From assembly GCA_025809375.1 (NCBI GenBank), contig CP099514.1, forward strand, positions 1,240,001-1,304,000: a stretch of DNA of 64,000 bases. Reading direction: 5' to 3'. Shown in pieces: positions 57,322 through 64,000 of the stretch. The notes under the pieces were generated by a model that saw only the letters and a list, made by a program, of their open reading frames with translations, made no database searches and was not told the DNA's origin. Positions within the stretch are counted from its first letter, which is position 1, and the number at the start of each line of letters is the position of its first letter. Source of the stretch: Bacillus zhangzhouensis (GTDB taxonomy: Bacteria; Bacillota; Bacilli; Bacillales; Bacillaceae). The translations under genes and the position numbers were made by a program.

Positions 57322-58296
57322 ATGCTTGAACAGGTGATATTGTTTACAATCATAATGGGATTTTTAATCAGTGTTCTTTTATCCCCGATTTTTATTCCGT
57401 TTTTAAGAAGACTTAAATTTGGCCAAAGTATTAGAGAAGAAGGACCACAGTCTCACCAAAAGAAATCAGGTACTCCGACAATGGGCGGAATTATGATTAT
57501 CTTTTCTATTACAATTACAACGATTGTGATGATCAACAAATTTTCTGAGATTAGTCCAGAAATGTTTTTATTGTTATTTGTCACGCTTGGCTACGGTCTA
57601 TTAGGATTTTTAGATGATTATATTAAAGTAGCGATGAAACGAAACCTCGGATTAACATCGAAACAGAAATTAATCGGTCAAATTGTGATCGCAGTGATTT
57701 TTTATGCCGTCTTCCATTATTATCAGTTTGCAACGACGATTCGCATTCCAGGAACAGATGTCAGCTTCGATTTAGGATGGGCTTACTTTATCCTTGTCGT
57801 TTTCATGCTTGTCGGAGGTTCTAATGCCGTGAACTTAACGGATGGACTGGATGGTCTATTATCTGGAACCGCTGCTATTGCCTTTGGAGCCTTTGCGATA
57901 CTGGCTTGGAATCAATCACAGTACGATGTAGCGATCTTTTCAGTAGCTGTTGCTGGAGCCGTTCTTGGATTCCTTGTGTTTAACGCCCATCCTGCAAAAG
58001 TATTTATGGGTGATACAGGGTCGCTTGCTTTAGGCGGAGCGATTGTAGCGATTGCCATTTTAACGAAGCTTGAAATTTTACTTGTTATTATTGGAGGAGT
58101 ATTTGTTGTCGAAACGTTATCCGTTATTCTTCAAGTGATCTCCTTTAAAACAACTGGAAAAAGAATCTTTAAGATGAGTCCGCTTCACCACCACTATGAG
58201 TTAGTTGGCTGGTCTGAGTGGAGAGTAGTTGTCACCTTCTGGACAGCTGGTCTATTACTTGCTGTTTTAGGAATTTACATCGAGGTGTGGTTATAA
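57322..58296 (+). CDS. mraY: Phospho-MurNAc-pentapeptide translocase
   Basis: A 324-residue, ten-helix membrane enzyme forming lipid I. Motifs: [32 protein letters not shown] (Asp pair; quoted in part), [15 protein letters not shown] and the [11 protein letters not shown]is cluster. ATG 57322 with GGAAGGAG upstream. The 135 bases after murE hold only a 39-codon frame not supported as a gene. murD starts directly after its stop. Confidence 0.97.
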   Translation: MLEQVILFTIIMGFLISVLLSPIFIPFLRRLKFGQSIREEGPQSHQKKSGTPTMGGIMIIFSITITTIVMINKFSEISPEMFLLLFVTLGYGLLGFLDDYIKVAMKRNLGLTSKQKLIGQIVIAVIFYAVFHYYQFATTIRIPGTDVSFDLGWAYFILVVFMLVGGSNAVNLTDGLDGLLSGTAAIAFGAFAILAWNQSQYDVAIFSVAVAGAVLGFLVFNAHPAKVFMGDTGSLALGGAIVAIAILTKLEILLVIIGGVFVVETLSVILQVISFKTTGKRIFKMSPLHHHYELVGWSEWRVVVTFWTAGLLLAVLGIYIEVWL

Positions 58297-59652
58297 TTGA
58301 ATAAGATGCAAATGTTAAAAAACGAACATGTACTAGTATTAGGTCTTGCAAAAAGCGGATATGCGGCAGCTTCAATTCTTCATGAGCATGGAGTAAATGT
58401 CATAGTAAATGACCAAAAGCCGTTTGAAGAAAATGAACCTGCTCAGCTTCTATCTGAAAAAGGGATTGATGTCATTTGTGGCAGCCATCCTCTTCGTATG
58501 TTCGATGATAAAGAAATTACAATTTTAATTAAAAATCCGGGTATTCCATATGAAAATGTGATGGTTCAAGAGGCGCTTCGCCGCCAAATTCCAATTTGGA
58601 CGGAAATAGAATTAGCTTATCATTTAACCTCAGCTCCTTTTATTGGGATTACTGGCTCAAATGGAAAAACCACTACCACGACTTTGATTTATGAAATGCT
58701 GAAACAAGGCAGTCAAAAAACTTTAGTGGCAGGTAATATTGGAACAGTTGCCAGCGAAGTCGCTGCAAAGGCAGCTGGCGATGAGTGGATCGTAACTGAG
58801 CTCTCTTCGTTTCAGTTAATGGGAACAGTTGAATTCAGACCTAAAATCAGCTTAATATTAAATATTTCTGATGCACATTTAGACTATCACCATACTCGTG
58901 ATGAATATGAAAAAGCAAAGCAGAAAGTATACGCACATCAACTTGAAGATGATATAGCTGTCATTAACCTCGATGACCCATCAGTCGTAAAACTGGCTGA
59001 AGCTTCAAAAGCAAAAAAAGTGTTTTTCTCGGTGAAAGAGCAAGTAGAACATGGTGCGTATATGAAACATGGTGCGATCTACTACTTGGATGAACATATC
59101 ATTGATGTAAAGGATGTTGTTCTTCCTGGTAAGCATAACCAAGAAAATATTTTGGCAGCTATTTGTGTCGTGAAAAATGCAGGCTGTTCAAATGAAGCTA
59201 TCGCACACGTTCTCACGACATTTAGTGGAGTGAAGCATCGTCTGCAGTTCGTAGATACAATTCAAAGCAGAAAATTCTATAACGATAGTAAAGCCACCAA
59301 TATATTGGCAACAAGTAAAGCATTGACAGCTTTTAAGCAGCCGACCATTTTACTAGCCGGCGGGCTTGATCGTGGCAACGAATTTGATGAATTGAAACCT
59401 TTTATGAAAAATGTAAAAGGAATTATCACATTTGGTGAGACAGCACCTAAGTTTGTGAAGCTTGGTGAAGAACTCGGAATACATCACGTAAAACATGTCG
59501 ATAATGTTGAACAAGCAGTACCTGCGGCGTTTAACATTTCTGAAGAAGAAGACGTGATTTTATTATCCCCGGCTTGTGCGAGCTGGGATCAACATAAAAC
59601 ATTTGAAGAACGTGGAGACATGTTTGTAAACGCCGTGCATATGCTTAAATAA
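58297..59652 (+). CDS. murD: UDP-MurNAc-alanine:D-glutamate ligase
   Basis: A 451-residue Mur ligase adding D-Glu. N-terminal Rossmann fold ([17 protein letters not shown]), ATP loop [14 protein letters not shown] near 115, [17 protein letters not shown] near 188, and [11 protein letters not shown] near 325. The start is TTG 58297, immediately after the mraY TAA; its ribosome binding site GAGGTG lies inside mraY. Confidence 0.96.
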   Translation: MNKMQMLKNEHVLVLGLAKSGYAAASILHEHGVNVIVNDQKPFEENEPAQLLSEKGIDVICGSHPLRMFDDKEITILIKNPGIPYENVMVQEALRRQIPIWTEIELAYHLTSAPFIGITGSNGKTTTTTLIYEMLKQGSQKTLVAGNIGTVASEVAAKAAGDEWIVTELSSFQLMGTVEFRPKISLILNISDAHLDYHHTRDEYEKAKQKVYAHQLEDDIAVINLDDPSVVKLAEASKAKKVFFSVKEQVEHGAYMKHGAIYYLDEHIIDVKDVVLPGKHNQENILAAICVVKNAGCSNEAIAHVLTTFSGVKHRLQFVDTIQSRKFYNDSKATNILATSKALTAFKQPTILLAGGLDRGNEFDELKPFMKNVKGIITFGETAPKFVKLGEELGIHHVKHVDNVEQAVPAAFNISEEEDVILLSPACASWDQHKTFEERGDMFVNAVHMLK

Positions 59653-59711
59653 GGGCTTGTCTTTCATATGACTGACAGCCCAAATGAAATTATGCTTGGG
59701 GTGTCGGTCTC

Positions 59712-60812
59712 TTGACGAATAAGAAAACTTCTCCGGACTTTTTGCTTGTTGTCATTACGTTACTTTTATTGACGATTGGTTTAATTATGGTGTACAGCGC
59801 TAGTGCTGTGTGGGCATCGTATAAATTTGATGATTCGTTTTATTTTGCAAAAAGACAGCTTTTATTTGCCGGAATCGGAGTTATCGCGATGTTTTTCATT
59901 ATGCGGGTCGATTATTGGACATGGCGGACTTGGTCAAAGATATTGATTGCTGTTTGTTTTCTCCTTTTGTTGCTTGTACTTATTCCTGGTATCGGTATGG
60001 AGAGAAATGGATCAAGAAGCTGGATCGGTGTCGGTGCGTTTAGTATTCAGCCCTCTGAATTTATGAAGCTTGCGATGATTGCGTTTCTTGCAAAATTTTT
60101 ATCTGAAAAACAAAAAAATATCACATCCTTTCGTAAAGGTTTCGCACCAGCATTAGGCATTGTGTTTTCTGCATTTGCTATCATCATGCTGCAGCCAGAT
60201 TTGGGAACAGGGACGGTAATGGTTGGAACCTGTATTATTATGATATTTGTTTCAGGTGCGAGAATTGCTCACTTTATATTTCTCGGTCTTTTAGGGCTCA
60301 GCGGATTTGCTGCACTAGTCTTATCCGCGCCCTACCGTATAAAACGAATTACATCGTACTTAAATCCTTGGGAAGATCCACTAGGCAGCGGGTTTCAAAT
60401 TATTCAATCCTTATACGCTGTTGGTCCAGGCGGTCTGTTCGGAATGGGTCTCGGTCAAAGTAGACAAAAATTCTTTTATTTACCCGAGCCTCAAACAGAC
60501 TTCATCTTTGCGATATTGTCTGAAGAGCTTGGGTTTATAGGAGGATCACTCATTTTGCTGCTCTTTAGTGTTCTATTATGGAGAGGCATACGAATAGCAC
60601 TTGGAGCCCCAGACTTATACGGAAGCTTTCTAGCAGTTGGCATTATTTCAATGGTTGCCATTCAAGTGATGATTAATATCGCAGTTGTTACTGGACTTAT
60701 CCCTGTGACAGGTATCACGCTCCCATTTCTAAGTTATGGCGGCTCATCACTGACATTAATGCTGATGGCAATTGGCGTACTTTTGAATGTAAGCAGGTAC
60801 GCTAGATATTAA
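59712..60812 (+). CDS. spoVE: Sporulation peptidoglycan polymerase SpoVE (SEDS family)
   Basis: A 366-residue paralogue of FtsW, needed for spore cortex synthesis with SpoVD. Ten membrane helices; LIMVYSASAVWASYKF, GAFSIQPSEFMKLAMI, MLQPDLGTGTVM and GLIPVTGITLPFLSYGGSS are the family motifs. The start is TTG 59712 with a GGGGTG site. The gap from murD contains an imperfect hairpin (GGGCTTGTC / GACAGCCC). Confidence 0.96.
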   Translation: MTNKKTSPDFLLVVITLLLLTIGLIMVYSASAVWASYKFDDSFYFAKRQLLFAGIGVIAMFFIMRVDYWTWRTWSKILIAVCFLLLLLVLIPGIGMERNGSRSWIGVGAFSIQPSEFMKLAMIAFLAKFLSEKQKNITSFRKGFAPALGIVFSAFAIIMLQPDLGTGTVMVGTCIIMIFVSGARIAHFIFLGLLGLSGFAALVLSAPYRIKRITSYLNPWEDPLGSGFQIIQSLYAVGPGGLFGMGLGQSRQKFFYLPEPQTDFIFAILSEELGFIGGSLILLLFSVLLWRGIRIALGAPDLYGSFLAVGIISMVAIQVMINIAVVTGLIPVTGITLPFLSYGGSSLTLMLMAIGVLLNVSRYARY

Positions 60813-60944
60813 TGTGCTGCTAGTACATGAAACCATGATGACATTTATTTTGCAAAAGTACAAAAAAATGATTTGAAGAGTGAAAAAGACAGTTTGTGTA
60901 TTGAAAACATGTTTTTTGACTCTTTTTTACAGGTTTTAATGGAG

Positions 60945-60964
60945 CCCTGTTGTTTAAAACAGGG
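60945..60964 (+). other. Stem-loop before murG
   Basis: CCCTGTT, loop GTTTAA, AACAGGG, followed by TTTATACTTTG. It lies in the 198-base spoVE-murG gap and may attenuate read-through. No clear promoter was seen between it and murG. Confidence 0.45.
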
Positions 60965-61010
60965 TTTATACTTTGTTCAGAGCAGAAAAAAATTGAGGGG
61001 AAATGGTATA

Positions 61011-62105
61011 ATGCGTATAGTAATCAGTGGAGGCGGAACAGGCGGACATATTTATCCGGCCTTAGCTTTTATTAAAGAAGTGAAAAAACTGCATCCTAAT
61101 GTAGAATTTTTATATATTGGTACTGAAAATGGACTTGAAAAGAAAATTGTAGAAAGAGAAAATATCCCTTTCAAGTCCATAGAAATTTCAGGTTTTAAAA
61201 GAAAGCTGTCCTTTGATAACGTAAAAACGGTGATGAGATTTCTAAAGGGCGTTCAAAAAAGCAAATCTTACTTAAAGGAATTCAAGCCAGATGCGGTCAT
61301 TGGAACAGGTGGTTATGTGTGCGGCCCTGTCGTTTATGCAGCTTCTAAGCTAAAAATCCCGACTATTATTCACGAACAAAACAGCCTGCCTGGTATCACA
61401 AATAAGTTTCTGGCAAGATATGTTGATAAAGTAGCTATCTGCTTTTTAGAAGCAAAATCACATTTTCCTTCTAAAAAGGTTGTATTTACGGGAAACCCTA
61501 GAGCCTCTGAAGTCGTCTCTATAAAAGAGGGGAAATCTCTTAAAGAGTTTGGGCTGGATGAAACGAAAAAAACGGTTCTTATTTTTGGCGGAAGCCGGGG
61601 GGCTGCGCCGATTAATAGAGCAGTCATTGACATGCAAGATGAATTGAAGGCTAAGAACTACCAGCTTTTATATATCACGGGTGAGGTTCATTATGAAAAA
61701 GTGCTGAACGAACTAAAGAAAAAAGGTGCAGCACCTAATATGATCACAAAGCCTTTCTTGCATCAAATGCCGGAATACTTGAAATCGATTGATGTGATTG
61801 TTGCAAGAGCGGGAGCCACAACGATTGCTGAAGTGACAGCCCTTGGAATTCCAACTATTTTTATTCCAAGCCCATATGTGACGGCAAATCACCAGGAAAT
61901 GAATGCAAGATCACTAGAAAAGCATGATGCTGCAATCGTTTTAAGAGAATCAGAGCTTTCTGGAGAGAGTCTCCTTCATGCCATTGATGAAATTGCTGGT
62001 AATGAAGAAAAATTAAACGAAATGAGCCGTTTAACAAAAGAACTTGGAGTACCAGATGCGGCTGGACGTTTATATAATGTATTAAAAGAAATGACGACTA
62101 CATGA
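61011..62105 (+). CDS. murG: Undecaprenyl-PP-MurNAc-pentapeptide GlcNAc transferase
   Basis: A 364-residue GT28 glycosyltransferase forming lipid II at the inner face of the membrane. [20 protein letters not shown] (G-loop 1), [15 protein letters not shown] (G-loop 2), [28 protein letters not shown] (G-loop 3) and [11 protein letters not shown] are all present. ATG 61011 is the family start, with GAGGGG upstream; the frame open from 60873 is rejected. Confidence 0.97.
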   Translation: MRIVISGGGTGGHIYPALAFIKEVKKLHPNVEFLYIGTENGLEKKIVERENIPFKSIEISGFKRKLSFDNVKTVMRFLKGVQKSKSYLKEFKPDAVIGTGGYVCGPVVYAASKLKIPTIIHEQNSLPGITNKFLARYVDKVAICFLEAKSHFPSKKVVFTGNPRASEVVSIKEGKSLKEFGLDETKKTVLIFGGSRGAAPINRAVIDMQDELKAKNYQLLYITGEVHYEKVLNELKKKGAAPNMITKPFLHQMPEYLKSIDVIVARAGATTIAEVTALGIPTIFIPSPYVTANHQEMNARSLEKHDAAIVLRESELSGESLLHAIDEIAGNEEKLNEMSRLTKELGVPDAAGRLYNVLKEMTTT

Positions 62106-62136
62106 TGGAATGATATTAGGTAAGGCGGAGGGTAAT

Positions 62137-63048
62137 ATGGAGAACTTGAAGAATGAATTATTAGAAGCGCAAGTCGGTAAAGTGCTTGAAAATGAGCCGC
62201 TTGCAAATCATACGACAATGAAAATAGGCGGACCGGCAGATTTATTGATCGTTCCTAAAGATATCGCTGCAGTTAAAACGATCATGGATCAGATAAAAAA
62301 ACACCATGCGAATTGGACGGTTATTGGGAGAGGATCGAATTTACTCGTACTTGATAAGGGAATACGTGGTGTCGTCCTGAAGTTAGGCGCTGGACTTGAT
62401 CACCTAACTGTAAATGATGAAGAAATTACAGTTGGCGGCGGCTATTCTGTTGTAAGGCTTGCAACGTTTCTTAGTAAGCAAGGTCTTTCAGGGCTGGAAT
62501 TTGCAGCTGGTATTCCAGGGTCTATTGGCGGCGCTGTTTATATGAACGCAGGTGCGCACGGATCTGATATCAGTAAGATTCTTGTGAAAGCGAGAATCTT
62601 ATTTGAAGATGGAAGCATCGAGTGGCTAACAAATGAGCAGATGAACTTTAGCTATCGAACGTCCGTTCTTCAAAAGGAACGACCAGGCATTGTTCTCGAG
62701 GCCGTGTTTAAGCTCAAACAGGATGATCGGGAGAAAATCACAAAGAAAATGCAGCAAAATAAAGACTATCGTAAGGAAACACAGCCTTATAATCGACCAT
62801 GTGCCGGAAGTATTTTTCGAAATCCGCTGCCTGAATATGCAGGAGAGCTTGTAGAAAAAGCGAATTTAAAAGGGTACCAAATTGGCGGAGCTAGAATCTC
62901 TGATATGCATGGCAACTTTATAGTGAACGCTGGTGGCGCTACTGCTCAAGACGTGCTGGACTTAATACAGTACATCCAAAAGAAAATTAAAGATGACTAC
63001 AATGTAGATATGCATACAGAAGTCGAAATTATCGGTGAAGCAAATTAA
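62137..63048 (+). CDS. murB: UDP-N-acetylenolpyruvoylglucosamine reductase
   Basis: A 303-residue FAD-dependent reductase giving UDP-MurNAc. FAD-binding (PCMH-type) region [59 protein letters not shown] with the active Arg; GSIFRNP with the catalytic Ser. Type II MurB. ATG 62137 behind GGCGGAGGG. Followed by a strong terminator. Confidence 0.96.
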   Translation: MENLKNELLEAQVGKVLENEPLANHTTMKIGGPADLLIVPKDIAAVKTIMDQIKKHHANWTVIGRGSNLLVLDKGIRGVVLKLGAGLDHLTVNDEEITVGGGYSVVRLATFLSKQGLSGLEFAAGIPGSIGGAVYMNAGAHGSDISKILVKARILFEDGSIEWLTNEQMNFSYRTSVLQKERPGIVLEAVFKLKQDDREKITKKMQQNKDYRKETQPYNRPCAGSIFRNPLPEYAGELVEKANLKGYQIGGARISDMHGNFIVNAGGATAQDVLDLIQYIQKKIKDDYNVDMHTEVEIIGEAN

Positions 63049-63080
63049 AAGCTAGTTTTTATGAATGATGGCATCACAGG

Positions 63081-63115
63081 AAAACAAACGGCATGAGAGA
63101 ATGCCGTTTGTTTTC
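63081..63115 (+). terminator. Strong terminator between murB and divIB
   Basis: AAAACAAACGGCAT, loop GAGAGA, ATGCCGTTTGTTTT: a perfect 14-bp stem with its own T end. Confidence 0.9.
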
Positions 63116-63175
63116 TCATCAAAATGATGACCCAAAGGTGTGGACAAGCAGCTTTGAATGGGGTGAAGAATATAT

Positions 63176-63955
63176 ATGCGGCCTGATCATGAAAATGAAA
63201 AGATCGTCAATATAGAAGAACGAATTCCTAAAATTAAAGAACAAAGGAAGCAGAAAGCGAATCGGAGACTAATCTCTTTTATTCTACTGTTTTTTATCAT
63301 GGTTTTAATCATTATTTATTTGCAGACACCAATCAGTAAGATTTCTTCTTTAACTATTACGGGTAACGAGCATGTTCCTGCAAAACAGCTTGTGAAGCTT
63401 TCGCAAATTAAAGAAGGCGAAACAGAGTTTTGGAATTTAAATAAAGATTTAACAGCAGATCATATTAAGCAAAACAAACTGATTAAAAGTGTCAGTATCA
63501 AAAAACATTTTCCAAATAAGGTTAGTATTGCTGTCAAAGAATATGCCAATATTGCGTATCTTCAAAAGGGAAATCTATACTATGAGCTTCTTGAAAATGG
63601 GACAGCATTACCAGAAGAAGTCACACCAAGTCATGCAGGACCTATTTTTGTTAATTGGGACAATAAAGAGAAGCTGAAGCAAACTGTTAAATCTTTAAAT
63701 AAGCTGCCAGCCTCTATTCAGGAACTCATCTCAGAAATATATTATGTGCCGACAAGCTCAAACCAGTGGCTCGTTAAATTTTATATGAATGACGGGAACA
63801 ACGTGATTGCATCAATTAAAACATTCGCCAATAAAATGAGAACCTATCCTGCCATTGTAAAAGAACTTTCACCCTCTGAAAAAGGCACAATCCATATGGA
63901 AGTCGCGACGTATTTTGAAGCGTTTAAATCTAAGAAAAAGGAAGATGAACGTTGA
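63176..63955 (+). CDS. divIB: Cell division protein DivIB (FtsQ family)
   Basis: A 259-residue bitopic divisome protein. Cytoplasmic N-terminus with basic stretch (KIKEQRKQKANRR), membrane helix about 32-50 (LISFILLFFIMVLIIIYL), then POTRA domain (KISSLTITGNEHVPAKQL to about 120) and beta domain. ATG 63176 with GGGGTGAAG upstream. Its stop overlaps the ylxW start (TTGA). Confidence 0.95.
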   Translation: MRPDHENEKIVNIEERIPKIKEQRKQKANRRLISFILLFFIMVLIIIYLQTPISKISSLTITGNEHVPAKQLVKLSQIKEGETEFWNLNKDLTADHIKQNKLIKSVSIKKHFPNKVSIAVKEYANIAYLQKGNLYYELLENGTALPEEVTPSHAGPIFVNWDNKEKLKQTVKSLNKLPASIQELISEIYYVPTSSNQWLVKFYMNDGNNVIASIKTFANKMRTYPAIVKELSPSEKGTIHMEVATYFEAFKSKKKEDER

Positions 63956-64000
63956 GAGGCAAAACCGTTATATTCTCAATTGTAATGCTTGTTCTTGGTT
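63952..64000 (+). CDS. ylxW: YlxW-like protein, first 16 codons (cut by window end)
   Basis: The TTG at 63952 overlaps the divIB stop and opens MRGKTVIFSIVMLVLG, a signal or membrane segment. Position and the MRGK start match ylxW of B. subtilis, which follows divIB. Only the beginning is visible. Confidence 0.6.
   Translation, partial: MRGKTVIFSIVMLVLG

Noticed and set aside
57210..57329. 39-codon frame between murE and mraY
   Set aside because: Runs into the mraY start, has only a weak GAGTG-type ribosome binding site and no similarity I can recognise.

Overview
The window reads as one uninterrupted stretch of low-GC Gram-positive chromosome from a Bacillus close to B. subtilis, most likely the B. 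pumilus/safensis/altitudinis group. The species call is inferred from protein similarity and gene order recalled from B. subtilis; no database was searched. Evidence for Bacillus includes the order pdh - speA - yktABC - typA - yla genes - ftsW - pycA - cta - ylb genes - rpmF - mra/mur/fts cluster, sporulation genes (gerR, spoVD, spoVE, ylbJ, ylaJ), a bacillithiol gene (bshC), many TTG/GTG starts behind strong ribosome binding sites, and hairpin-plus-T-tract terminators at most gene ends.

Layout. 1-311: 3' end of ykyA. 478-5728: pyruvate dehydrogenase operon pdhABCD. 5765-9189: an accessory patch with two IS3-family (IS150-like) insertion sequences on either side of slp and the dual-function regulatory RNA SR1 with its peptide SR1P. 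9206-13396: speA, yktA, yktB, ykzI, yktC. 13631-14266: a lineage-specific secreted repeat protein, then the tiny ylaF. 14834-22877: typA, ylaH, ylaI, ylaJ, ylaK (phoH-type), ylaL, glsA2, ylaN, ftsW. 22957-34189: pycA, then heme A synthesis and caa3 oxidase (ctaA divergent from ctaBCDEFG). 34232-47665: the ylb region, with ylbD frameshifted, an extra lipoprotein after ylbE, rsmD, coaD, a Lon-type protease, tmcAL, rpmF, gerR and panE. 47731 to the end: bshC, mraZ, rsmH, ftsL, pbpB, spoVD, murE, mraY, murD, spoVE, murG, murB, divIB and the first 16 codons of ylxW.

How the genes fit together. PDH and pyruvate carboxylase feed acetyl-CoA and oxaloacetate to the TCA cycle. The cta genes build the terminal oxidase. 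The second half is the division and cell-wall cluster, including the sporulation-specific copies SpoVD and SpoVE.

The most unusual part is the mobile DNA. All four mobile or repeated elements seen (two IS elements and two copies of a MITE-like repeat of about 135 bp) sit between convergent genes and inside or against rho-independent terminators. Excising each IS in silico, with one copy of its 3-4 bp duplication, rebuilds a clean terminator hairpin. One IS splits the terminator shared by SR1 and speA. Other points are an apparent CTG start for ylaK, a one-base frameshift in ylbD, a possible photolyase remnant between pycA and ctaA, a terminator that encodes the ends of both coaD and ylbJ, and a secreted protein with three 46-residue repeats. 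No rRNA, tRNA, CRISPR array, phage or conjugative gene was recognised.
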